From the NCBI RefSeq assembly GCF_018613065.1, contig NZ_JAGGQW010000046.1, forward strand, positions 124,001 to 188,000: DNA of 64,000 nt, in the 5' to 3' direction. This DNA comes from Bacillus sp. ISL-7. Its GTDB lineage: Bacteria; Bacillota; Bacilli; Bacillales_B; DSM-18226. The notes below the pieces were generated by a model. It did no database searches. It saw only the letters and a list, made by a program, of their open reading frames with translations, and had not been told where the DNA came from. Positions 43,559 to 52,395 of this stretch are shown piece by piece; within the stretch, counting starts at the first letter, position 1; each line of letters starts with the position of its first letter. The position numbers were made by a program, and so were the translations under genes.

Positions 43559-44533
43559 TTGCTAATAAAAGAACGGACAAAACCATTAATTATGCTTATA
43601 TTAGAAGCTTTACTGCGGCGACTCCCCTACAGTCACCAAAAGTACCAAAAAATTTTAGAAGAGCTAGGAAGGAGGCAGGCCGGCTACCTTGGTGAGAAAT
43701 CGCTCGATTACTATTATCGTGACCTTCCACAGCAGAAATATATGATCCTCCACGATTTAAACCTACCTGATGGTGACTACAACTGCCAAATCGATACCCT
43801 TCTTCTAACACCTGAATTTGCAATAGCAATCGATGTAAAAAACATGGCCGGAAAGTTAATATTTGATACTGAAAATGAACAGTTTATTCAAATCAACAAT
43901 GGAAATGAAAAAGGTTACCCCTATCCGATTGCTCAGGGAGAAAGACATCAAAAATACTTACAGAAACTTCTTGCTGAACATCATTTCCCTCAAGTTCCAG
44001 TTGAATATTTAGTGGTGATTAGTAATAGCTATACAACATATGCTGTTACAGGAAAAAACACTCACAAAGTTAAACCTCGAGTATGTAAGGCCGACGTCTT
44101 CTTAAACAAAATTACCCTATTAGAAAAACAATATCCGAAACCGCTACTGACCGCTAAAGACCTCCGTAAGCTTTGCCGCCTCCTCGTGAAAAAGAATACC
44201 ATTCCAACAAGCTATGTATTGAATAAATATGGTATTCAGAAATGTGACCTGTTAACGGGTGTCCACTGTCCTACCCACTCTAATCATTCCCTTGTCCGTA
44301 AGAACCACAAATGGTACTGTGCTGCCTGCGATACTTTTTCAAAGGATGCACATATTAACGCACTGTACGATTATTTTCTGCTTTTTGGTCCGACGATAAC
44401 AAATAAGCAGTTTCGGGAATTTGCTCACTTAAAATCACGGGATGTAGCAAAAAGAATACTGCTATCTTGTAATCTGCAATGCCTTGGAAAGTACAGATCC
44501 TGGTCCTATGCTCCAAAGAGTTTCCCATGGTGA
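43559..44533 (+). CDS. NERD-domain (nuclease-related) protein
   Basis: 324 residues. TTG at 43559 is favoured (GAGAGGGG 8 bases upstream); GTG at 43550 overlaps that site. NERD domain about 38-150: GRRQAGYLGEKSLDYYY, NCQIDTLLLTPEFAIAIDVKNMAGKL, i.e. the E...D...DVKN pattern of restriction-endonuclease-like folds. The C-terminal part has a zinc-ribbon-like pair of cysteine clusters: KCDLLTGVHCPTH, WYCAACDTF. Function unknown; the nuclease role is inferred from the family. It is flanked on both sides by six-unit 21-bp repeat arrays. Confidence 0.82.
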   Translation: MLIKERTKPLIMLILEALLRRLPYSHQKYQKILEELGRRQAGYLGEKSLDYYYRDLPQQKYMILHDLNLPDGDYNCQIDTLLLTPEFAIAIDVKNMAGKLIFDTENEQFIQINNGNEKGYPYPIAQGERHQKYLQKLLAEHHFPQVPVEYLVVISNSYTTYAVTGKNTHKVKPRVCKADVFLNKITLLEKQYPKPLLTAKDLRKLCRLLVKKNTIPTSYVLNKYGIQKCDLLTGVHCPTHSNHSLVRKNHKWYCAACDTFSKDAHINALYDYFLLFGPTITNKQFREFAHLKSRDVAKRILLSCNLQCLGKYRSWSYAPKSFPW

Positions 44534-44568
44534 GTTTTAATTTCAAATTTATTAACAGGGTAAAAATG

Positions 44569-44694
44569 ATTCGCTCATAAAGTTGCGAAATTCGCCCATT
44601 GAACGCCGGAATTCGCCCATTAAACGCCGAAATTCGCTCATTAAATCTGTAGATTCGCCCATTGAACGCAGAAATTCGCCCATAAATCAAAAAT
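44569..44694. repeat. Array of six 21-bp repeats, ATTCGCYCATTRAA type, right of the NERD gene
   Basis: Units start at 44569, 44590, 44611, 44632, 44653 and 44674, with an exact 21-base period. Core ATTCGCYCATTRAA; the first and last units are degenerate. Same orientation, unit number and length (126 bases) as the array on the other side of the gene. Confidence 0.88.
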
Positions 44695-44741
44695 GTACCA
44701 CTTGCATTACCCCATTAAAGAAAAATATCGATCAAAACCAA

Positions 44742-44770
44742 TAGAGGACACCTAAATTAGGTGTCCTCTA
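44742..44770. terminator. 29-bp perfect palindrome, possible terminator
   Basis: Arms TAGAGGACACCTAA and TTAGGTGTCCTCTA around one central A. The stem is very stable. On the minus strand TTGGTTTTG follows, a weak U-tract, so it may end the gene at 44819-45217. An operator or other role is possible. Confidence 0.5.
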
Positions 44771-44818
44771 CCATAATATTGAGGAAAGCGAGTATCTTTT
44801 TCAAAAAATGCCCCCTCG

Positions 44819-45217
44819 TTATACCTCGAGATCCTTTCCTTCTTCGACTACATGGAACAGAAGATGGGCTAGATGATGAATCGGGCCATATTCTTCCTCG
44901 TCCTCATCGTCTGGTTCCTCATTAAACTCCATGTCATTTAAGAATAGCGCCATAAATTCGTAAAAGTCCTTCAATTGGAAGGAATAGCAGCCAACTGGGT
45001 CTTCATTGTCTTCCTCATAATGCAATACCATATAAGAGAGGTCCCCGTCCTCATCTTCTGCATCAAAAAACACAAATAGACCAATATTTGTGTCGAGCTC
45101 AAATAAATGCCTTGTTCCACCTTCCGTGGCTTTCGTAAAATCTTCTTGACTAAGTTTTTGAATCTGCATGCTATCTACATTATCTTCTTGATGGAATCCG
45201 ACAACAAATGATTTCAT
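44819..45217 (-). CDS. Acidic cytosolic protein of unknown function
   Basis: 132 residues from the ATG at 45217, with AGGAGG just upstream; the longer frame to 45283 has no such site. Very acidic, especially near the C-terminus (EEPDDEDEEEYGP). No signal peptide or membrane segment. TNIGLFVFFDAEDEDGD and GCYSFQLKDFYEF suggest a mixed alpha/beta fold. I do not recognise the family. Confidence 0.75.
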   Translation of the reverse strand: MKSFVVGFHQEDNVDSMQIQKLSQEDFTKATEGGTRHLFELDTNIGLFVFFDAEDEDGDLSYMVLHYEEDNEDPVGCYSFQLKDFYEFMALFLNDMEFNEEPDDEDEEEYGPIHHLAHLLFHVVEEGKDLEV

Positions 45218-45327
45218 GTTTTCCTCCTTCATTCTTTTCCGTAATAAAAAACACATGTCAATAGCATGCCCTAATTCAAGCACGTTTCATTCCTAATCAG
45301 TTAAAAATAGGTAAAAAGGTGACATCA

Positions 45328-45489
45328 TTAATCACACTGTTTCTCTTCCCCTTCAAAATGTTCATTTAAGAGTGTATTTTCACTTGGAGCGAAATTAACT
45401 GACTGTAAACTCATTTTCGGTTCCAGTCCGTAAAGTTCGTCGACTGATTTCCCCTCATTTTTCTCACTTGGAGATTTTTCTTTTTTCAT
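45328..45489 (-). CDS. Small hydrophilic protein of unknown function
   Basis: 53 residues, ATG at 45489 with AAAGAGGTGAT 5 bases upstream, TAA at 45328-45330. Begins MKKEKSPSEKNEGKSVDELYG, Glu/Lys-rich, ends EEKQCD. No signal peptide. Good codon pattern and ribosome site; function unknown. Confidence 0.6.
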   Translation of the reverse strand: MKKEKSPSEKNEGKSVDELYGLEPKMSLQSVNFAPSENTLLNEHFEGEEKQCD

Positions 45490-45561
45490 TTTTATCACCT
45501 CTTTCATAATAATATTTTCCTAGTATTGTCTGCCTTAATTTTAATTACCATTCCAATCCTC

Positions 45562-45595
45562 AAAAAAAAAAACCCTGATCAGTTCAGGGATTTTT
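45562..45595 (-). terminator. Terminator after the signal peptide gene
   Basis: On the minus strand CCCTGA, loop, TCAGGG and then a run of eleven T. It follows the gene at 45604-45753. Confidence 0.85.
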
Positions 45596-45603
45596 GATAA
45601 CGA

Positions 45604-45753
45604 TCAGCCAATTGGCGGTTGAATGGGATGATATGCAGGGCCACCAGTTGAATAGGCCACGTCACTGCTTGATGTTGACACATTCACATCCTTAGTTGAA
45701 GTAAAAAGAGCAATCAGTGAGATTGAAAACATTATGACAACAAACTTTTTCAT
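45604..45753 (-). CDS. Candidate secreted signalling pro-peptide (NprX/PapR/Phr-like)
   Basis: 49 residues. ATG at 45753, AAGGAGG 9 bases upstream. A signal-peptide-like start MKKFVVIMFSISLIALF, then a polar stretch (TSTKDVNVSTSSSDVAYS), and a distinctive C-terminus GGPAYHPIQPPIG. It starts 19 bases after the stop of the NprR/PlcR-like receptor gene. This is the standard layout of RNPP quorum-sensing pairs, where the exported peptide is trimmed, re-imported by Opp and bound by the receptor. The mature peptide is probably taken from the last 5-12 residues (inference). Confidence 0.75.
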   Translation of the reverse strand: MKKFVVIMFSISLIALFTSTKDVNVSTSSSDVAYSTGGPAYHPIQPPIG

Positions 45754-45772
45754 ATAAATTGCCTCCTTGGCT

Positions 45773-46993
45773 TTAAGTTATTTTATTTAAATAAGTAACT
45801 GCATCAACAACCATACCCTTTTGATTGTAATAATCTGCAAGCATTTTATAAAAACAGGTTAGGTCATCACTATGTTCATTTTCCTCTTCAAAATAGGGAA
45901 TTACCTTAGATTCCAAATATTTAAACGCTTTTGCAGGAGAGGCCATATGGAGGAGATAAAAGTCCGCCAAGAGTCTATATTTTTTAACCCCCAGCTCTTT
46001 TGACAGTAAGTTAACTTCTTGGAAGCAGTCTTTTGCTTTTTCGATGGAGTTAAGTGAATGGTATAGCTCCCCAATCGCATGTAATGTGACCAGATAGTGC
46101 TGATTTTTGTTTGGCTGCATGGCCAAACTTTTTTGATAATAGTAAAGAGCTTCCTTTGCATTCTTCATTTTAAATTGCAAATGGCCCATATTATGATAGA
46201 TCTCGGGAAGTAATTTAACTTTCTTTAATAATTCTGCGTTACGGATTATGTGCTGAAAACACTCCTGTGCTTCCTCATATATATTGGAGTGGGTATAATT
46301 AATCCCGAGCAGCATAAGTGTGTGGAGAATTCGGATGAAGTTATGCTGATTCATGAATATTTGCAGGGCCATCTTACCAAAATGGATAGCATGTCCTGAT
46401 TGCTCAAGTGAGCTTTTTACAAGTGATCGATGATAGAGAAATTCCCCACTTGATGCTTCCTTATTATTTTCTGTATGTAAAACATCGAGAATTTCATCCG
46501 CATTTTGATATTGACCCTTCCACATTAAGAATATCGCATGATAGTATCGAAATAAATAATCTTCATGTTGGGAAAAATTTTTCTTTTGCTTATATAAAAG
46601 AGCTCTTTGATGCTCTGCATCTTCAACAAGTCCCTTAAATATAAGATATCTAAATTTATATAGCTCGTAGATATACATATATTTGGAGAATGGGATGAGG
46701 TGTTCTATTTTCACTAGTTTCTGATAATTTTCTTCTATTTCATCCCTTAGATAAAAATTAATCTTATCGTCTAGCCTTCTTAGTAAGATCTTTATTTCTT
46801 CTTCTTTTTCCTCCATCTCTTCAAGGCTTATGTTTAGCCGCTTGAGTAACAGGGAAATTGTTTCTTCGTTTGCTTCTTTTGAATTGTTCTCAATTTTACT
46901 TAAATGCGGGACAGAGCAAATCCCTTTGGAAAGCTCAGCTTGTGTCATTCCTCTTTGAGTTCGATAGAATTTAATCAGAGCTCCAAATTCCAT
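45773..46993 (-). CDS. RNPP-family peptide-sensing regulator (HTH plus TPR, NprR-like)
   Basis: 406 residues. XRE-type helix-turn-helix at residues 6-60 (IKFYRTQRGMTQAELSKGI, VPHLSKIENNSKE), then a series of about eight TPR-like helical pairs to the C-terminus (YHNMGHLQFKMKNAKEALYYYQKSL, AIGELYHSLNSIEKAKDCF, cited in part). The length is near that of NprR (about 420), well above PlcR (about 285). It would bind the re-imported peptide made by the next gene and switch genes, in NprR often protease and sporulation or necrotrophic genes. Targets here are unknown. Confidence 0.85.
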   Translation of the reverse strand: MEFGALIKFYRTQRGMTQAELSKGICSVPHLSKIENNSKEANEETISLLLKRLNISLEEMEEKEEEIKILLRRLDDKINFYLRDEIEENYQKLVKIEHLIPFSKYMYIYELYKFRYLIFKGLVEDAEHQRALLYKQKKNFSQHEDYLFRYYHAIFLMWKGQYQNADEILDVLHTENNKEASSGEFLYHRSLVKSSLEQSGHAIHFGKMALQIFMNQHNFIRILHTLMLLGINYTHSNIYEEAQECFQHIIRNAELLKKVKLLPEIYHNMGHLQFKMKNAKEALYYYQKSLAMQPNKNQHYLVTLHAIGELYHSLNSIEKAKDCFQEVNLLSKELGVKKYRLLADFYLLHMASPAKAFKYLESKVIPYFEEENEHSDDLTCFYKMLADYYNQKGMVVDAVTYLNKIT

Positions 46994-47128
46994 AATACCA
47001 CCCAGCGTGCCTTTCCTTTTTACACTATTTTACAACAATTTATGTATTTCATACAGATACTTTTCTGATTATTAAAAAAATAAGAATTTTAGTACCACTT
47101 AAAACTTGGGAAAATTTTTATAATATAC

Positions 47129-47156
47129 AAAAAAACCAGCCCTCCGAAGGACTGGT
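47129..47156 (-). terminator. Terminator after corA
   Basis: Minus strand ACCAGTCCTTCGGAGGGCTGGT (written as stem ACCAGTCCT/AGGGCTGGT) followed by TTTTTTT. Confidence 0.8.
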
Positions 47157-47160
47157 AAAT

Positions 47161-48099
47161 CTAAAAATATTTCTTTTTCCAAAAAACGAAGGCTGTTAAA
47201 CTTGTTAAAAAAGCAGAGATTACTAGTGGTATTGCATAGGAATGAGTAGCATGCTGGAAAGGGATATCAACGTTCATCCCATAAAAGCTCGCTACCATCG
47301 TTGGGAAGGATAAAATAATTGTAATGGAAGTTAAGAATTTCATTACAATGTTTAAGTTATTCGAGATAATCGATGCAAAGGCATTCATCATACCTGTTAA
47401 GATCGAACGATAGGTTTCAGCCATTTCAATCGCCTGTGTTTTTTCAATAATAACATCTTCTAATAAGTCCTTGTCTTCTTCATACATTTTTAAATAGTTA
47501 AAGCGTAAAATTTTATCGAGGACAACCTTATTTGACTTTAACGAAGTCGTAAAATAAACCAAACTTTTCTCTAAAGCCAGGAAGGCGAATAGCTCTTTAT
47601 TTTTCAACGATTGATGAACGACACGTTCAATTTCATTTGTTTTCTTGTTAATTTGCTTTAAGTACCGAAGATAATAAGAAGAGATGACAAACAGAATTTG
47701 CAACGCAAAGCGTGTCTTTTTAAACGTAAAAAACTCTTTCACTCTGTTTTTCCGAAATTCTTCTAAAATCGGTGTATCTTTTAAGGAAACGGTAATGATA
47801 CATTCGTCCGTAAGAATAATGCCGATTGGAATGGTTTCATAACCAGCAAAACCATCTTCATCATGAACAATGTAGGGAAAGTCAACAATAATATAGACTC
47901 GGCCATCATCACGTTCAATCCTCGGGCGTTCTTCATCATCCAGGGCATCTTTGATGATATCCACATCCACTTGAGCATCCATTGATACCTTGTTAATTTC
48001 TTCTTGTGTTGGGGCGTACATATTAACCCAGCAGCCTTTTGAGATTACATCTACTTGTTCTAAAACTTTTGTCTCCGTGCTTTTAAATATTTCCAGCAT
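47161..48099 (-). CDS. CorA-family magnesium/divalent cation transporter
   Basis: 312 residues. A long soluble, Glu/Lys-rich helical domain, then two C-terminal transmembrane helices (about 250-275 and 287-307). Between them is YGMNVDIPF with the defining GMN selectivity motif. Forms pentamers in the membrane. The loop after GMN is short and lacks the usual acidic MPEL sequence. The gene has its own terminator. Confidence 0.92.
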   Translation of the reverse strand: MLEIFKSTETKVLEQVDVISKGCWVNMYAPTQEEINKVSMDAQVDVDIIKDALDDEERPRIERDDGRVYIIVDFPYIVHDEDGFAGYETIPIGIILTDECIITVSLKDTPILEEFRKNRVKEFFTFKKTRFALQILFVISSYYLRYLKQINKKTNEIERVVHQSLKNKELFAFLALEKSLVYFTTSLKSNKVVLDKILRFNYLKMYEEDKDLLEDVIIEKTQAIEMAETYRSILTGMMNAFASIISNNLNIVMKFLTSITIILSFPTMVASFYGMNVDIPFQHATHSYAIPLVISAFLTSLTAFVFWKKKYF

Positions 48100-48325
48100 G
48101 ACTTAACCTCCTCACTCATTTTGTTTGAGGAAGCCAATAACCTTTTCTAGAGTTGATATTCTTGATATTCAATTCAATCCATTCAAAGATAACATTGACT
48201 TCCCCTCGCCTACTTGGGTCCGGGTCTACGGAATAACTCAAAAATATCAACTCCCTCTCACCTTATATATATCCTTTCCTATCATAAACCCAAATCATCG
48301 AAAGTACAAAGGAGTTTTTTTGGAA

Positions 48326-49222
48326 TTATTCATCTTCCTCAAAATAGGGATTTAAATGAATTAAAACTTCCTGAATGTTATCAAATTTATCCATCAATTT
48401 TTGTTTGATGGTTTTTGCGAGGTCATGCCCCTCCTTGATCGTTTTATAGTGATCAATCGCTATACGTAAATCAACCAATACATAATGACCAAGTTCTCTT
48501 GCTCTAATCCGGTCAATTCGTTTTACCTCTTGGAACTCATTAACAACCGCGATGTATTCCTGAAGTGTCTCTGTATTAATATTACGTTCGAGTAAGATGT
48601 CAAATGCCTCTGTTAACATTTCCTTCGCTATTTTAAAAATTAAGTAGGCGACAAAAATACTGGCTGCCTTATCTCCGTAAAGTAAAAAATGGATATCGAA
48701 CCGATTCCCCGCTATTGAAAGGAGAACCCCTATTGCAGCAGCAATTGATGCGACAATATCTGCTTTATGGTCAAAGGCAATTGCCTCAATGGCTTTACTC
48801 TTATTCTGTTTCGCAACCTTTAATGAACTGCGGTATAAAATAACCTTGGTTACATATGAAAATAGGGCAACCCACATCGCTAGAAAACTGGGTGATTCCA
48901 CTTTATGAAAGAAACCGCTAATGCCTTCGTAAACCACATAAATGGCGACGAGAAAAAGCAATATACCAATAATGCCTGAAACAATGACTTCGGCCTTCCC
49001 ATGTCCATAAGGATGTTCATTATCGGCAGGCTTATTAGCAATTTTAATCACTAACAGCACAATGACAGATGCAAAAACATCTGCGGCTGAGTGGATTCCA
49101 TCTGCAAAGACCGCGTCACTATGTCCATAACAACCAATGACTATTTTGCCTAATGTAAGAATAATGTTACTGATTACACTGATCCAGGCTACTTTTTTAG
49201 CCAGAGTTTCTCTCATCTCCAT
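48326..49222 (-). CDS. Cation diffusion facilitator (CDF) transporter
   Basis: 298 residues from the ATG at 49222 (AGGTGG 7 bases upstream). Six transmembrane helices; HSDAVFADGIHSAADV (helix 2) and EAIAFDHKADIVASIAAAIG (helix 5, cited in part) give the H/D metal sites. The C-terminal cytoplasmic domain (about 210-298) has the ferredoxin-like fold ending with a His/Glu-rich tail (LIHLNPYFEEDE). Exports zinc, iron or manganese. 226 bases of featureless sequence (48100-48325) separate it from corA. Confidence 0.9.
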   Translation of the reverse strand: MEMRETLAKKVAWISVISNIILTLGKIVIGCYGHSDAVFADGIHSAADVFASVIVLLVIKIANKPADNEHPYGHGKAEVIVSGIIGILLFLVAIYVVYEGISGFFHKVESPSFLAMWVALFSYVTKVILYRSSLKVAKQNKSKAIEAIAFDHKADIVASIAAAIGVLLSIAGNRFDIHFLLYGDKAASIFVAYLIFKIAKEMLTEAFDILLERNINTETLQEYIAVVNEFQEVKRIDRIRARELGHYVLVDLRIAIDHYKTIKEGHDLAKTIKQKLMDKFDNIQEVLIHLNPYFEEDE

Positions 49223-49329
49223 AAGTAAACCACCTTTAAAATTACCTCTAGAAATCATAGCAAACCTAACCTAGATGGGTCTAGAGAAAAAGTCTTGCCT
49301 GCTTCAAGCTATGTTGGGCATACGCAAAA

Positions 49330-49470
49330 TCATAATCCTTCTTCACCTTGACTATCCTCTTTTACCATTTCGATCTCTTCAACAACAGAAATTTTATTGA
49401 TTTGGTCATGCAGAAAATGAAAAGCTTCGTCTAACTTTTCCCGAGATGGGAATTCATTTTTTTCGTTCAT
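49330..49470 (-). CDS. Small acidic protein of unknown function
   Basis: 46 residues, ATG at 49470 with TGGAGG about 6 bases upstream. Starts MNEKNEFPSREKLDEAFHFL and continues with an amphipathic acidic helix. No signal peptide or known family seen. Confidence 0.6.
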   Translation of the reverse strand: MNEKNEFPSREKLDEAFHFLHDQINKISVVEEIEMVKEDSQGEEGL

Positions 49471-49569
49471 AATGTAACCTCCATTTGAGATTTATTTTTT
49501 ATTGGGAGTAATCCTGTCAAAAAAAGAAAAAAATACCCTTGTATCAAACACGAAAAGGGAGGAATTAAG

Positions 49570-49788
49570 ATGGACAATAAGAATCAGAAAGCTAATCCAA
49601 AGAAAGAATTGGCAGGTAGTTTCTATCATCCAAGTTATTATCAAGAATCAGATGACCTTTCTGCCGGGCTTGCCACTACACATGAGCAAGCTAGTGACAC
49701 GTATACAGAAGGTGAAATTGGCGCAGTGATTGATGATGTAAACGGTAAGGATATCCCCATTCCACAAAAAGGCTATGATAAACAATAA
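49570..49788 (+). CDS. YozQ-like small protein (DUF4025)
   Basis: 72 residues, AAGGGAGG before the ATG. Hydrophilic, no membrane segment. ELAGSFYHPSYYQESDDLSAGLATTHEQ followed by EGEIGAVIDD fits the YozQ/DUF4025 type of small Bacillus proteins as I remember it. Function unknown. A terminator follows. Confidence 0.7.
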   Translation: MDNKNQKANPKKELAGSFYHPSYYQESDDLSAGLATTHEQASDTYTEGEIGAVIDDVNGKDIPIPQKGYDKQ

Positions 49789-49795
49789 AATTAGA

Positions 49796-49831
49796 GAAAA
49801 CAGCTCTCACTTGAAAGCTGTTTTCTTTTTT
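49796..49831 (+). terminator. Terminator between convergent yozQ-like and yteA-like genes
   Basis: GAAAACAGCT (49796-49805) pairs with AGCTGTTTTC (49816-49825), then TTTTTT. Confidence 0.85.
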
Positions 49832-49838
49832 TAACCCA

Positions 49839-50597
49839 TCATTTATCATCATGATCAACGTAAGGGTCGTGTTCAAATGCAGGTAAATCCCCAAAGCTTG
49901 TCATGATTCCTTCCTCATCCAGGGCATCTTCATATTTTTCATGCTGAGGGTTTGGATAAACCTTGATTTCATTACCATACATGTCATTTCCAACGAAATT
50001 TTCATAGTCCTCGACATAGCCAATGTTTTCGTCTGCTTCAGAATAGATATCACTATAACTATCCTGTGGGAAGGCTAAATCAGATGGAGTTTCGGATGTT
50101 CCCCATGCTGCAACCGTCTGCCAAGAATCTTCGGCATCATATGCAACATTTTCGTCTTTTTCATCCATATCAAACTTACCAAATGGCGGCATCCAAACGC
50201 CTTCTTCAACTGGTCGTTTACGTGAGGTAACCTGATCGGGGCTGTGCTCGATACAATAGGTTGTATTTGGCAAGGCCTCTAAACGTTCTAACGGTATTTC
50301 CTTTCCGCATACCTCACAGTTTCCATAGGTTCCATTTTCCATCGCATCTAAAGCATGATTTATATTTCTTAGTTCAAATTGATAATGTTCATTTAAAGCA
50401 ATATCTTTCTCCCGTTCATATAATTCGGTTCCTTCATCAGCTGGATGGTTATCAATACTGGATAACTCCCCCATTGACTCATGAAAATGACCTCTTTCTA
50501 AACCAAAATGATCATTTTGTTCTAAATGCCCTTCCACTTCACTCTTCTCCTGTAACAACTGTAACCGTAACTCAGCTAGCTGCTGTGTCGATAACAT
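49839..50597 (-). CDS. YteA-like TraR/DksA-type zinc finger protein
   Basis: 252 residues from the ATG at 50597. An N-terminal coiled coil (about 1-75) leads into the DksA-type finger ALDAMENGTYGNCEVCGKEIPLERLEALPNTTYCIEH (cited in part as NCEVCGKEIP and TYCIEH). The fourth ligand may be His rather than Cys. A long acidic tail follows (about 125-252). YteA-like proteins are common in spore formers; the role is unknown. Confidence 0.85.
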   Translation of the reverse strand: MLSTQQLAELRLQLLQEKSEVEGHLEQNDHFGLERGHFHESMGELSSIDNHPADEGTELYEREKDIALNEHYQFELRNINHALDAMENGTYGNCEVCGKEIPLERLEALPNTTYCIEHSPDQVTSRKRPVEEGVWMPPFGKFDMDEKDENVAYDAEDSWQTVAAWGTSETPSDLAFPQDSYSDIYSEADENIGYVEDYENFVGNDMYGNEIKVYPNPQHEKYEDALDEEGIMTSFGDLPAFEHDPYVDHDDK

Positions 50598-50826
50598 GTG
50601 ATAAACCCCTTTCAATGAAAAGCGCAATTATTTATTACTCGATCTATTTCAGCATTTATTGTTTTTATTTTTTTCGTTCTCCTATATTTTCATTTTTTTC
50701 GCGGTTGATTATGTAATGAAAATTTAATTCCATCAAAAACCTAACTAATGCATCGATTATTAACTGAATAAGAATTGACCAGGCGAGTATCTTAAGAAAT
50801 ATCAATTAGAGAAATGAGGAGATTAT

Positions 50827-50988
50827 GTGGTTAATGAAAACTTTGATAAATTCAGACAAGAACAAAAGGAACATCAAGCAGTATATTTAGGCGGTAACAA
50901 AACGCAAAAGCCAGGCCTTAATGATCCAGAATATAATAATCAAGATAATACCGACAAATCACCAGGAGCAACCGGACGGGATATTTAG
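50827..50988 (+). CDS. Small hydrophilic protein of unknown function
   Basis: 53 residues from GTG 50827 with GAGGAG upstream. Starts (M)VNENFDKFRQEQKEHQ, has a Gly/Asn/Asp-rich second half, ends SPGATGRDI. It lies 16 bases before the permease gene, so they may be co-transcribed. Family not recognised. The rest of the gap 50598-51004 holds nothing else I could support. Confidence 0.55.
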   Translation: MVNENFDKFRQEQKEHQAVYLGGNKTQKPGLNDPEYNNQDNTDKSPGATGRDI

Positions 50989-51004
50989 TTAAAGGAGAAT
51001 TTCA

Positions 51005-52360
51005 ATGAGTAAATCTAAAGCCGGTGCGGGCGAAAAAAACGACATGAAATGGTGGCAGCTTTCCTTATTTGGAGTGGGTTGCACAATTGGGACAGGTTTT
51101 TTCCTTGGCTCTGGTTTAGCAATTAAGATGACGGGCCCCTCTATTTTAGTTGCGTTTATGATCGCTGCCCTTGGTACCTATTTTGTCTATGATGCTCTGT
51201 CAAAGATGACTTCCCAAGAGCCTCTTAAGGGCGGTTTTAGGTCGTATGCCAAGAAAGCCTATGGAAGATGGGCAGGATTTAGCAGCGGCTGGGTTTACTG
51301 GTCCTCAGAGGTGCTAATCATGGGAAGCCAAATGACGGCCCTCTCCATTTTTTCTCGTTTTTGGCTTCCAAAAATACCATTGTGGATTTTCGCCGCAATC
51401 TATGCTGTTCTAGGATTAGTCGTTATATTAATCGGGGTAAAAGTTTTAAACAAGCTCGAAAATATTCTTGCCATCTTAAAAATCTCAGCAATACTAATGT
51501 TTATCGTTATCGCTTTGCTAGCCCTTTTTGGGGTCATTAATGGGGATCGCCCGATTCAGTACCCGAATAGTAAAAGCGAAATCCTTCCACATGGCTTTAA
51601 AGGTTTGTGGTCGGCTGTAATATTTGCTTTCTATGCCTTTGGGGGAATAGAAATCTTAGGTTTAATGGCAACAAATTTAAAAGATCCAAAGGAGGCTCCA
51701 AAAGCAGGAAAAGTGATGTTGTTTACGCTGATGGTTATTTATGTTATTTCGATCGGCCTAGCGGTCATCATCGTTTCATGGAATCAATTTAATACAAAGG
51801 AAAGTACATTTGTGGTTGCCTTAGATGCTTACCATCTAACTTTTGTTCCGCATTTATTTAATGCAGCGTTAATTATAGCAGGGTTTTCGACAATGACAGC
51901 ATCTCTTTATGGCGTTACAAGCGTTCTTGTTACCCTTGGAGAAGAAGGCGATGCACCCGAAAGTTTTTCAAAACAGGGAAAATTAAAGGTTCCCCTCCCT
52001 GCACTTCTAGTTACAATGCTAGGAATTACTGCGTCGATTGTATCCGCACTGGTACTGCCAGATCAAATTTATGAGTGGGTGACAACAGGAGCAGCATTAA
52101 TGCTACTTTATAATTGGCTCTTTATCCTTGCATCCTCAAGAAAAATCTTAGAGTTAAAGCTGAAAGAAAAAATAATGTATTCAATTGGTGCATTATTTAT
52201 TTTAATTGCTGTCAGTGGAACACTTTTTCACAAAACAAGCAGACCCGGCTTTTTTATAAGCGTAGCGTTTCTTGTGATTATTGGAGCAATTACATTAATC
52301 ATGTCGTTCAAATGGAAAAAGTCTAAGAAAAAAGTACTGAACCCTTGGCCAACAGCATAA
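51005..52360 (+). CDS. APC-superfamily amino acid permease
   Basis: 451 residues, 12 transmembrane helices. The N-terminal GVGCTIGTGFFLGSGLAI is the helix 1 substrate-binding GxGxxxGxG motif. FYAFGGIEILGLMA (helix 6) also fits. Closest to the AAP/YtnA-type group. Proton-coupled amino acid uptake is expected; the substrate is unknown. AAAGGAG site. Confidence 0.88.
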   Translation: MSKSKAGAGEKNDMKWWQLSLFGVGCTIGTGFFLGSGLAIKMTGPSILVAFMIAALGTYFVYDALSKMTSQEPLKGGFRSYAKKAYGRWAGFSSGWVYWSSEVLIMGSQMTALSIFSRFWLPKIPLWIFAAIYAVLGLVVILIGVKVLNKLENILAILKISAILMFIVIALLALFGVINGDRPIQYPNSKSEILPHGFKGLWSAVIFAFYAFGGIEILGLMATNLKDPKEAPKAGKVMLFTLMVIYVISIGLAVIIVSWNQFNTKESTFVVALDAYHLTFVPHLFNAALIIAGFSTMTASLYGVTSVLVTLGEEGDAPESFSKQGKLKVPLPALLVTMLGITASIVSALVLPDQIYEWVTTGAALMLLYNWLFILASSRKILELKLKEKIMYSIGALFILIAVSGTLFHKTSRPGFFISVAFLVIIGAITLIMSFKWKKSKKKVLNPWPTA

Positions 52361-52361
52361 A

Positions 52362-52389
52362 AAATCCAGCGAGTTTTTTCGCTGGATTT
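52362..52389. terminator. Bidirectional terminator
   Basis: AAATCCAGCGA / TCGCTGGATTT hairpin with AT-rich ends, between convergent permease and LysE genes. Confidence 0.8.
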
Positions 52390-52395
52390 ATTTTG

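Noticed and set aside
44355..44690. Minus-strand frame with repeated GRI-x-AFN heptapeptides
   Set aside because: It is a read-through of the 21-bp DNA repeats, without a ribosome site, and overlaps the NERD gene in antisense.
43342..44694. CRISPR array
   Set aside because: The period is 21 bp with a 14-bp core and 7-bp variable part. That is too short for repeats plus spacers, and no cas genes are present.
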